Shown one piece after another: positions 10,901-22,700 of a stretch of 64,000 nt of DNA; position 1 is the first letter of the stretch; each line of letters begins with the position of its first letter. The notes below the pieces were generated by a model. It was given only the letters and a program-made list of their open reading frames with translations, searched no databases and was not told the DNA's origin. The position numbers were made by a program, and so were the translations under genes. The DNA is from Cinnamomum chago (Eukaryota > Streptophyta > Magnoliopsida > Laurales > Lauraceae). The stretch is from the NCBI GenBank assembly GCA_038049695.1, contig CP142457.1, forward strand, positions 59,640,501 to 59,704,500. Direction: 5' to 3'.

Positions 10901-12825
10901 GGTATTTAGTCATTAGCATGAAAGTCAGATTTATTTATGCATTAACATGAGGTCGACAGATTGGCACTGGATTTGACCTTTAAATTGACACTTAGATTGC
11001 GATATCACCGATCACTGGGATTCGATGACCCCATCTGTTGTGTAATGTTGATTTTGGAGGGCGCTTTTTATGTCTCCATATCAGCTAATCATGCTTACAT
11101 TAGCTCAAAAAAAAAAAAAGCAGGCTCGGATAGTTCTGCTTGTTTAGCTTGTACTGTAGTGCTTTGTCATTGATGATGAATGTTCAAGGTCTGATAAGTA
11201 TGGAAACATGGGGTGCCTCTTTCTTTCTTTCTTTTTTCATGTCCATTTGTTTTGTGCATCACTTTCAACAGCTTCTTTTTCTTTTATGTTTACTTTTTGG
11301 TTGTGGATAGATGAGAATGTCTGGAATCCAAGGGTCTTCTTAAAGGGTCATGGTTTCTGTTTCTTGCAAAGTAGTGGAGCATGCGGGTGCTTCTGCATAG
11401 GGTTCTTCTGATTGATTGACTTGAGAGATTGTATTTGGTGGGGGATGTGCTTGATGTTTATCTCTTGTTTGTGGAACGAATCCGAGGTGAGAAAAGGCTC
11501 ATAATCTCCTTGGATTTAATAATGAGATTGATGTAGTAAAACAAAGTTATACGGTGCGTCGGCAATTACTGTCGTAGCCATCTCTGTCTATTCTGCTGGG
11601 AGTTCAGTGTCCTGGGAAAAGGTACAACAGTACAATCAGACATTTTTGCATAAGTACAAACAAGGCAATGATTTTCATAACAATACATGAGAAAAATGCT
11701 TATTTTAGCTTTTCATTCTTAACTAAAACTATTCTGCCAAAAAAAAAAAAAAAAAATTCTCAACTAAAACTAATGGAATACTGTTTAGGTTGGATACAAC
11801 TTTCATTGGATATGGCCGGTCTGATTTAATATTTTCTCCTTTGCTTTGACCATCCCCAGAGGTGGGATTACCGCACTAATCCAAAAGAACTGCATAGCGC
11901 AGGAGAAAATAGTCCCTACTTGGACCACTTTATAAATCAATCCAATTCAGGTGAATTGGCTTAGATGTGATTTATGTTCTTTGCCATGGCTTATTACCAA
12001 AAAAAAAAAAAAGGGGTAAGAGGTAGTTAGATTTACATGTATAGTGAGTGCAATGCAGATCAATCAATTTGTGAGGATACCAACAGCTTTTTATTGATAC
12101 TATCCATGTCCTTCTCTCTCCTCTTTTTTTTTTTTTAATTCCAAAGATGGTATAATTATATGTTTACCATTTTAATTCCTTAATTGGACAATGATGTGCA
12201 TATAACTATTATCCACAATTTTTTTAATCTTCTACCGTGCCATTGACTTTTAAAAGAGATTAAGTTGCAGAGGTTGTGTCCTCCCGACCATTCCTATGCA
12301 ATGCATGTTTGAATTTAGCTATTTAATTCTAAAGTCATGAAATAAATAGTAAGCATGTGAACTAGTTTTTCCAAAATTAATCAAGTTATGCACTTTTTAT
12401 TTAAACTCATCGTAGAAGTTAAAAAGGATCAGCACTGACCTTTAATTAAAAGATCGAGATGGAGCTCAATTAGATTGGAGGGTCTAATGGAAAGAGTAGA
12501 CCCATCCGAACTAATGTTATTTATTAGATAAAAAAGTGTCAACCTGAACTCAACTAAATAATAAAAGGGCGATCCTTGAATGATGAATCCTATATCAAGT
12601 TCAGGTTGAATTGGTGGGTTGGGGTAGAATTTGTCACCTTAAATTAGCCCACCAAACTGATTCATAAAAAAGAAAACACTTGAAAATCAAAAGTTTTAAA
12701 AGTTGTACATAAAAAACGACTTCACCATTATGGCAATTTGTGTTATACAGATCTTGACCAAAAGGACTACAATTTACCAAATTGTAAGCGTCAAGGACTA
12801 AAAAGAACAATTTCATAATAAGTTT
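10901..12825. other. Intergenic, no gene recognised
   Basis: Only short non-specific open frames occur. There are A runs (11106-11118, ~11740-11755, 11998-12012) and a T run near 12126-12138 that may mark decayed retroposon tails. No paired target duplications were found around them. Confidence 0.4.
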
Positions 12826-12836
12826 TTCAAAAATAA

Positions 12837-13020
12837 ATTTTTTTTTTTTTTTTTTTTCTATCGGAGGATTCCCAACCCTTTGGGCTGGACTAATCCCTCC
12901 GGGCCCAGAGGGAAGCCGGGTAAACTCCCCTGTAGCCCCAGTGTGGTAGTGCAGTTTCGAACATATAACCTCTAAGTGCAAACCGTAGTTCTAGTCCAAC
13001 TAAGCTACCCCTTGGGGTTA
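12837..13020 (-). mobile_element. tRNA-derived SINE, copy 1, with target duplication
   Basis: Read on the minus strand the element starts near 13020, has a perfect pol III A-box (TAGCTTAGTTGG, 13007 to 12996) and about 35 bases later a B-box-like GTTCGAAAC (about 12962-12954). It ends in a long A tail (T run 12838-12857 on the plus strand). The flanks carry an 11-bp direct repeat TTCAAAAATAA at 12826-12836 and 13021-13031. Box spacing, A tail and target duplication together are the signature of a tRNA-derived SINE. The body is ~160 bp with a conserved CCGGCTTCCCTCTGGGCCCG-type region shared with the copies at 26906 and 53141. Confidence 0.88.
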
Positions 13021-13031
13021 TTCAAAAATAA

Positions 13032-13421
13032 TTCTCAATGCTACAGATCTTGCCAAAAAGGTATGCATGATCTAATTAATCCATTTCATGAACAAATTAA
13101 CCAAAGGGGACATTCACATGAGCCAACTCCCACATGTTACACACCCTACAAATTGGAATGATAAACGGTGGGATTGAGCATGTGAAATATATTTCATAGA
13201 TGATCATCCAACCGTGGTTGCCACTCAAATCAGAGAAGAAACTGGGCCAGTGCCAAATCCATACCTCTAAGTTATTTTTTTAATGAGAAGATCTTGATAT
13301 AATATTATTAAGAATAACACATAGAATCCACAATTACATTATGCATAATTACATTAGGCGTAGAAAGCCACCAAACCTCCATTTCATTTACAAACTGGGC
13401 ATGTCTAGCTAACTTGTGATT
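13032..13421. other. Intergenic, no gene recognised
   Basis: AT-rich DNA between a SINE and a minisatellite. No open frame, RNA gene or repeat was recognised here. Confidence 0.4.
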
Positions 13422-14498
13422 AAAAAATCTCTGCTTAGAGAGGAGGAAAAGTTGCACACGGCTAGAAATTAGAAAATCTACAGGTTTTCATTTGCTTATA
13501 GAGGAGGAAAAGTTGCACACGACTGGAAATTAGAAAATCTACAAGTTTTCATCCGCTTAGAGGAGGAAAAGTTGCACCGAAAAATTAAAAAATCTAAAAG
13601 TTACACAGGGCTGCAAATTGCAGATCGAGAAATTAGATAATTTATAGGTTTTCTTCCGTTTAGAGAGGGGGAAAAGTTGCATTAGAGGGGAGAAATTAGC
13701 GAGAAATTAGAGAATCTATAGGTTTTCATCCACTTTTAGAGAGCATGAAAAGTTGCATAGGGGTAGAAACTAAAAATTTGCAAGTTTTCCTCCGCTTAGA
13801 GAGGGGAAAAAGTTGCACAGGGTGAGAAATTAGAGAATATACTGGTTTTCATTCACTTAGAGATGATGAAAAGTTGCACATGGTGAGAAATTATAGAATC
13901 TATAGGTTTTCATCCACTTAGAGAGGAGGAAAAGTTGCAAAGGGCGAGAAATTAGAAAATATACAAGTTTTCATCCGCTTAGAGAGGAGGAAAAGTCGCA
14001 CAGGGCTGGAAATTAGAAAATCTGCAGGTTTTCATCTGCTTAAAGAGGAGGAAAGTTTCAAAAAGCTGGAAATTAGAAAATCTGCAGGTTTTCCTCTGCT
14101 TAGAGAGGAGGAAAAGTTGCACAGGCTCGAGAAATTAGAGAATCTATAGGTTTTCATCCACTTGGAGAGGATGAAAAGTTTCATAGGGGAGCAATTAGTG
14201 AGAAATTAGTGACTCTACAGGGTTTCCTCCACTTAGAGAGGAGAAAAAGTTGCAGAGGATGAGAAATTAGAAAATCTGTATGTTTTCATCCGCTTAGAGA
14301 GGAGGAAAAGTTTCACAGGGCTAGAAATTAGAAAATCTGCAGGTTTTCCTCCACTTATAGATGAGGAAAAGTTATAGAGGGGAGAAATTAGAAAATCTAC
14401 AGGTTTTGATCCACTTAGAAAAGAGGAAAAGTTGCACACGGCTGGAAATTAGAAAATCTATAGGTTTTCATCTGCTTAGAGAGGAGACAAGTTGCATG
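13422..14498. repeat. Minisatellite, about 17 copies of a ~62-bp unit
   Basis: A unit of about 62 bp is repeated about 17 times in head-to-tail order. Each copy carries the landmarks CTTAGAGAGGAGGAAAAGTTGC, then GGAAATTAGAAAATCT, then GGTTTTCATCC. Copies differ by substitutions and small indels, and a few are longer because GAGAAATTAG is internally repeated (for example near 13690 and 14190). There are stop codons in the frames and no plausible protein. It is a decayed intergenic tandem array rather than a gene. Confidence 0.92.
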
Positions 14499-16400
14499 GG
14501 TGGTAAACAAACAGTTTTGACAGGTTACCTTCATCTTCTCTCATTTCATACCATTTACTCCAAAGTAGGGGTACTTATGGGTGAAGCCGCCGTAAGATCA
14601 ATCTGAACATGACCAACACTATATTAGAATTGGGCTTAACTTTTTAGCATGGCTAGCATATTTAGTATGAATAAACGTACATGTAATTTTCAGTTTAGAA
14701 CTTTTGTTTTAGGACCATAGCTACGTGTGGTTGTAAGCTTAGGCCTAAAAACCGAATGGGTCACGGTTCACAATCTTTGGCTCAGCTAGACTGAGACAAT
14801 AAAGGGCCCTCATGGCCTGATAGCAAGTGGAGCTGCAAGAATAATAATTTAACTTCATGAAATATAGTACATCCAGGGAACCTAAAACCCATCAACATCC
14901 TCTTAGGCCCTGGCATTGAGCTCCAAAATCTCCAATTTCGGCACAGAAAGACTCCTTTTCTGGCATCATAATAGTGGATTTTATTTTAGTTTTCTTGTGA
15001 ACCTTACTGTAACAATGGTATGATATGAGGGCTCACTAATGTTATAGAAAATGCTATAATTTTCTTTGGACAAGACTTCTCAACAATTAGGTGAAGTGAC
15101 TTCTGATAATAAAGAGATGCAATGCTTTATAGGAAAGAAATTAAACTAATTTTCCTCAGTGCTATAAAAAATGGATTATTACGTTCACACAAAAAAATGA
15201 GTCATGTGGAGTGCGATATCCCAACGTTAACAAACAAGTCTCTGCTCTTACAAAAAAGAAAGAAGTCTCATGAGTCTGAGACAAGCTTAAATTCTTGGAA
15301 TTATGGTCCTCTCTTGCTCTTTCTGTCTCCCTCTTTTCTTTTCTTTTTTTTTCTTCCTTCATTTGTTGGCCCAGCCGCAATTGAAAGACAATTACTCTTG
15401 GGATGCAATCAAACCATATTAGTGTAAAAGGGCAAGGGTTAGGCTCAAACTTGTTCCAACTAAAACATGCCCCACTTTTAAACCTACATCTCTTTGTCAA
15501 TCAATCTGATTAGAGTAACATTCAACATTAGATGAGGGCGAATGATATAAGGTGGAGATGTAGATGGGGCCCTTACTTCCCTATAAATTTAATTGCTAGG
15601 GTGATGGCTAGGTAATTGTCTCCATCTCCCCTTTTGATTCACTTCTAGGGAGATCATTTGATGTTCATTTTTGGATATTCACATTTGTTGTTTCACTTCT
15701 AACCACTTCAAGAAACGTAAGTTCTAGAAATTCTATGGCTTCAATTACATGAAACAAAGGGAAACTGAACCAAGATTTACAGATTCTTTCAGTACGCTTA
15801 GACATAACAAGGCCAAAGTAGGGTCTCTTAGTTTCAAATCTGAGTAAAGGCTTCAAAATTCAGACTTGCACCTGAGCCCGAGCCCACGCCCACGCCCATG
15901 CCCACGCCCATGCAAGAGCCAGACTGGAACATCTTCATGCCGACCAGGTAGTACAGAGCCAAGTTGCTCACTTCCTACAAACCGGTGGAATGTTATGCTG
16001 AGATTTCCGTCACATTGTCCATGGCACAAGGGTCTCTCTCTCTGGAGTCCTACTTTTAACTCGAGGCATTTTCGTGGTAGGAATGAATACAGCTGATGTA
16101 CAAACTCAGTAATCCAAAATTATGAGCCTTCACATGTGGGGACCCGGTTACTGCACTCTTTATGTGAAGACCCCACAAGGGGTTCAAAGAAGGCCAATGG
16201 GCCTTGATCAGGACAATTCAGACGACCTCTCTAAAGAATGCCAAGGCCAAACATGTCTCAACTACATTGAAGATTTCTTTCACAGCACGGATTAAGACTG
16301 ACCTAATGCTCAATTGCAATAGAGATTGAAACAAATAGATTCAACCACAACTTACGGAATTCTTACAGTTTTGTTAGAGACACAAATGGCTGAGTGAGAT
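14499..16400. other. Intergenic, no gene recognised
   Basis: Short open frames at 15122-15500 on both strands are low in complexity and match no known family. Near 15880-15910 there is a small (CCCACG/CCCATG)n run. No splice-supported exon or RNA gene was recognised. The part closest to 16400 borders the kinase 3' UTR. Confidence 0.4.
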
Positions 16401-16749
16401 CTACAGCACAAAGAAGTGCTGAAAAATATAAATGAAATAGAGGCGGCTCATCTGGCTATTCAAGATTATCCATGTTAAATATACATAGCTACACTGAGTA
16501 TAAAAAAACAAAAAGAAAACCCCCTCATTACTCGAGTAAAACATGTTTTCATGCAAATCATAACATAGAAAGTAAGAAAAAGAAAAGCCTTGGACAGGAC
16601 AACCCAGTGAAAAAAAAAAAGCAAAACAAAACCAAATCTTGATACACAATAAAAACACAAAAAAGAAACCAAACAAAAGCAAAATTATAATTACAGCTTC
16701 CTGGAAAATCAAATGTACAAAGCAATGAAGTGGGCACTAGTACATGAAT
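16401..16749 (-). other. Probable 3' UTR of the MAP3K-epsilon gene
   Basis: AT-rich sequence immediately downstream (minus strand) of the TAA at 16750-16752. It reads as T-rich on the sense strand. Open frames here are Phe-rich shadows. The poly(A) site cannot be fixed without RNA data. Confidence 0.5.
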
Positions 16750-19700
16750 TTACAGAACAGTATTTATATGAAGTGCTTTGAGAAGTGCTGTTGCCATTTG
16801 TTTCACCAACACTTGGCCTCCAGAACGCTGTCCATCTCTGCGCTCCTCAATAAGATTCTGAAGCTTCTGAGGCAGGTCATTCTCGACTATGAGTTGCTTT
16901 GGCCGAGGGTGGTGCTCATAGACAGCCTGCACGCAGAGTCAGAATCAGCAAGGAAAAATAACTACGGTCTTCATAAGTCAGAAAAAGAAGACATTTTGAT
17001 AAAATTACAGAAAAGAAACACATTTCGTATCCCAGTCTTCAAGATTTCTTGCTTGGCAATAGTTTACAAGGGTCCAGTCATTTACACATTCTTGAAAGTT
17101 AATACTTGAGGACGAATAAATTTCAAGCATGGAGTTTGCCCTATCATCAAATTAACAAGGGCCTAACTTTGATGATTTTTTTTATTTTTTTTTGCCATGG
17201 CACCATGTTTCAGCATGGATGTAGAACTTCATGTTACTAATTTTATTATAGATGTAAAAGTTTTTTTTTTTCTTTGAAAGGTAACAGATAAATTTCATTT
17301 AAAGGAAAAGGAATACAAAGGGAACCAGAAAACAAAGAACAAGGGGAACCAGAAAACGAAGAACAAGGGTACAAGAGTATTGAGCCCTAGAAAACTTCAG
17401 TTAAAAGCTTATTATCAAAATATAAAAGCTCCTGTTAAAAAAATAAAATGGAAAGTAATGGTGAAGAAGTTATTATCACAATATAATATTAAAAATTAAT
17501 ATATCATTAAAACATATTTCTTAATAAATTTAAACGGAAGTTCCACAGCACTGGGCTTCTTCAAGTTAATGTGGCCATGTCATCAAAGTTTACCAGCCAC
17601 GGGCAGCACAGATCCAAGGGTAGTGTTCGCATAAATAAGCATGGTTTACAATTATACATTACAAAAGCAGAACCGATCTCTCCCATGACTCATGAGGAGG
17701 CCAGGGGTTCCCACTGTCCAACCTGACAAGTAGTCAGAAAAATTGTGCATGTTGTTAAGTAGAAGAATGGAAGTGGCAGCCAATAAAACTGCATGTTCAG
17801 AGAAACATACAATTGATGGGCATTCTCCACAAAAGAACAAAGATGACAAAAACCTTGACACAACAGAAGCTTCTTTGTTAAAGTCCCATCCATGCAATGA
17901 CAGTTGTGTAATATAAATTACGATGTAACCATGTGAAAACAAAATTATGCAGCACCACCATACAACAGAAACGCCACAACCAACCTTTATTAGTTTGAGC
18001 AGATTGAGACGAGCAATAGCATCTTGGTGGTCAAGTCTTGCAATGAGCAATGGTGTCAAACCATTAACAGCCAATGTGACATTTATTCGGGATGATTTTC
18101 TGCATTTCAAGTTTAAACCCATAAATTATGTAAGAGAGCAATAAATATATGCCAACAAAGAAACAGGAACATATGAATACAAAAGGTAGAAGATAGTTGC
18201 ATGAAAAGAGGTCGAAGAACCACATACGTAATAATTTTCAAGAAAGGCTCCAATATGTGCACAAAATATTGTTCCGGACAACATTGGAAAAACTTCACCA
18301 GTTTCTGCACAGCTTCCTTCTTCAATAATGCCTGCTCTACCTTTTTGTGGTCATTATCATGTGCTAAGCAGACTGCTATAGAGTCTAATGCTGTCACCGA
18401 CCACAGTTCATCATCCAAAAGACTCAAGTACACATCCAACCCTCTGTGGGCCCTTAGCTGCTCCCTTGAGTTACGGGATGCATGGGCCATGTCACACAGT
18501 AGAGGCAATGCATGCTGTTTCAAGGGCGAATCTGTCATTATAAAATGCATCAAGTGAGGAATAATTCCATTTTCAGCTGCTTGCTCTTGTCTTCGCTTGT
18601 TGATCTTGCAAAGGTTGAATAGTGCATTGAGTACCTTCCAAAGTAAAAACAACACAAACAGATTAGTAAATGCTTATGGGCTGAAACTCAAACTCAAAGA
18701 AGATCGTGTAGCAAAGTAAACAAAAATTCATGGGCATTATTTGCCTCTTCAGTGAACAAGTGAAAATGTGATGCTAGTCATAACATGCTTGCAGAAACTT
18801 TAGTAATAGAAAGACTATGGTGCTTTTATGTGCCACTGTTTGAAGTCTCAGCCCTTCAGAACACGGTATCAGGCTATCGCCACGAAACTTTTCCACCAAG
18901 GAAACTTAAATTTGCCTGATCAACAGAAGGAAAGAACGTGGTGTCACCATCTGAATTCTGCAGCACTAAGTGTTGACACAAATTCTCAACTAGGAGAGCA
19001 TAGTTCATACAAGACCTGAGAATGTTCACAACTATGTGTATGTGTATAATGTGAAATGGATGTCAGATTTTCCGGACTGGCACTCAGAGCTGATCAAGCC
19101 TTCGTAGGCACTTTGTTTCTCTTGCTTTCTTTTGGTTAATGCAATTCACCCCGTTCTTACAACCAGTTGCTCAAAAACAATATTTCCACCTACCTTTGTG
19201 AAGGATAAATCTCAAAATTTCCATCTTATATAATTCCTCTTTTTTATTACTGGTCTTCTTTGTATAGCTCTTCGGAGCATCATTTAAAAAATAATACTAA
19301 AAAATACGTAAAAAGTTCTTTGGAGCATTAGGCAAACATTATATTATAATAAGACAGGTCCTCCTTCCCTCCCTCTTTCCTTCCAAAGCCAGAGGATGAA
19401 CAGAAGTACACCCTTGTAATTAGTATCTCGCTGTCGGTTGACATGCCCCATTTATCATCATAGAAACCTCATCCACCTATATGGGTCAGTTTTAAAAGGT
19501 TGGCAAGATTTTTTATAGCTGACTGTTGAGTTGAAGCAACCCTCCTTTGCCTTGTCTTGGGATTGGTTTGATACCAATTGATGCAATTGTTGGTACGATC
19601 ACAAGTGCCGGGGCACAATTGGGGTTCCCAAGGAACAATCTCACGTGAAAGACACTCTCCAACGATAAACCCTCCCAGGAATTCTATTAATCTCAAAATC

Positions 19701-22700
19701 TAATCTGAGATCATTGATCTCTACAATGCTCTATTTATAAAAATAAATATACTTGCCCTGAAAACAATCCTAATCAAACTAGGAAACACAATAATAAATT
19801 AGAAACTAATCCAAATTATACTCTTTGCTAAAAATAAAACTAATAACAATTAAAATTAGAATTTCATGGGTCCCACATGTGGCCCACAAGTCTTGTTGCC
19901 ATGTCTTAGTATAGCTGCTGCATCACAAAGTGTATAAAAAGATTGTAGCTTTGATATACCATATACAAATTGATAAACTTAACAATTCTAGATTGCTAGA
20001 GCAGCATCAGCAATTTATATGGCTGGTATCAATAACATAAATAAAAGGATCTAAGATTTGTCATAGTTTATGTGATTTGAGATCTTTGGTTTATCTCCAC
20101 TTCAAAGGATGTGAGCAACAACATTAAAAGCGCATCAATGTATGCCAAGTACTACTAAAGGAGTAAAAAAAGTTCAAAAAATGAGAAAAAAGTGATGATC
20201 GAATAAGAACAGCCAAACTTTATGGCAAAATGGAAAAACAGAATCAAAAGCTATAATCCTTTTGAAGCCCTTAAAAATCAAGAACAGAAACTACTGAACA
20301 AGGAAGAAATTACAAAGAGGTGCATGTATAAGTTACAATCATCCATCTAATAGATTAGATTGTCACAGAATTGTCTTCAAGGACATTAGATGATAGAACA
20401 CTGGTTATAATGAGCCCAACAACACATCCAACTGTTGAGTCAATACTATTGTTTGGATACCAATCAAAGGATGCCTGCAAATGACAGTTCAGCAGGCAGA
20501 GTACACTATATCTTGGATCCAATGTATCAATCTTAAGTAGGAATGAAAAACAAGTCCCAAATACCAGAAGGATCTGAATTAAAAAACTTGAGTATAGGTC
20601 TAATATTTCAACCCATGTTTAATTCAGGCCAGAATAAAATTCAAGTATGGGTCCGGGTATATGAGTTTCATACTCAAGTCAGAGAGTAAAAGGTAGGTCT
20701 GTAAGTCTCTCAATCTACCTATCCATCTAGATTCTAGACATACACAAAAAAATCAAAGAATCTGTAATGATTCTGACTTTCCTTATGCTGCGATAGCTTA
20801 ATGCCATAAAGAATCTTGTTCCTCAAGAAATTTCCACCTATAAGCAGTAATGGAACATGCTATTTCCTCACTCAGACGCGTGGTTTGCATGAGCCTTCCC
20901 CCATGTGCGAATACTCCATTGGCATGCTTTTGGTGATGACTACTAAAGCTGGAAGATATATGAAGACCGTGTAATGACTCTAGCCCCTCAAGTCTTCCAC
21001 CATGTTTATAACCCTACATTATGCTACAATAACGTAATGCCGTCAAGCATTGCGTCCCCGATGAATCTCCACTTATAAGAACAGCCAAATTACTCTCGTA
21101 TAAACCTTCAATTCCAAGACCTTCATCCATCTCATATTTAATGTCTTCTACCCACTTTAAAGAGATAAATCACTGATGCCGTGGTTCCCATTGGAACCAT
21201 CCATAGAAAATTTCTCAGAAGCTTTTCAATGCAATCTATTACCGAAGCTAAGATTGTGAAGAAAATACAGTATGTTGGTAGGTTTCAAAGGTACCACTTT
21301 CACCATTTCTTTTTCTACACATAATTAGTGCATCATTTAGTGAGTGGCTTTTAACATAAGCTATAGTAAGTGGGTTTTTTACCAAGAAAAAAAAAGCTAT
21401 AGAATATATAAATCTACATGTTTCACAAAATATATTTCAGTTCGTATAATAACCTGACATAAAGAAGACTCACTTCAGTATGTATTTGAGAGATAAGAGG
21501 CTCTTCACGGAGTTCAAGATTTGGAATCAAATGTTTGATTGCATCTGCACGTTGAAGACTTTCCAAACAGTTTGGATCAGTTGATAAATGATTGATACAC
21601 TTCAAGATCTACAGAGAAAACAAGAGCAGGAGAGTCACATCATGGATTTAGATTAGTAAGAGAAGAAATACTGTAGCATTTTCTTTAGTGAACATCACGA
21701 CCTTCAGAAGAATAGGAGACTCTATCTTGTTGAACATCTGGAAGAGACGACCAAGCAAGCTTTGGCTACACATGTATGATTTTACAGCTGTGTCAGCTCG
21801 GGCAAACTCCAGCAGAAGGTCTGCCACCTTTTCAAGATATTCCCTCGCTACATCGGTATCCAATGTTGCTACCATATGTGAAAGTAGACCCGACGATGTA
21901 GTACTTCCTGGCCTTGCATTTAGGACACCAGAGCCAGATAACACACCTGATGCTGTCTGAGATGCAACACCAGATGTCGAAGCACCCCCCTCATTTGAAA
22001 CTGTTGATGCCGCGCCAGGGCCTCCAATCTTCTTAGTAGACATCTTATGCAGAACCCTTAGATTAGAATCTAGATTTCCATTTTCCTTTCCATGTCTAGA
22101 GACCTCTGTAAACCATGAATGAACCCATTACCTCAAGAACATCAAAGAAAACTGGACTACACTATCATAATGGAACCCAAAAAATATTACATTACACAAA
22201 CAGATCAAACCAAACCAAGCCTAGCCTTTTCCCACTAGATGGGGTCGGCTATATGGATTACATTATACAAACAGACAACGTAGAAAAATTGAAAGGACCA
22301 TAATGAATACGTACCAAGATGCTAAAATGATAGCATCTGGTGATTGAAAAATAGTAACTTAACAAATGTTCAAAAAATAAAAGACTAATAATGAATTGGG
22401 CAAGAATCATTGGATTTAGCAAAATCATAATTAAAAAAAAATAAAAAATAAAAACCAGCATCCACAAGCGCAGAGCGGGAATGATGGTTCCGAATCTCTC
22501 CTCTCTCTCTCTCTCTATATATATATATATCTATATATATGTTGTATATAAGTATAATATTGAACATGCAACTGCCAAAACTGCTTTCTTCTTTTTTTCT
22601 CAAAATGTAAAATAAAATATCAATGCAAATTATATTGATGCTTGTTTCCACAACAGAAATTAAGACGGACAATAAAATTGGGCAATGCATTACCAGTGGA

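Noticed and set aside
13422-14606. Tandem-repeat protein encoded by the minisatellite
   Set aside because: The unit length is not constant or always a multiple of three and stops recur in every frame.
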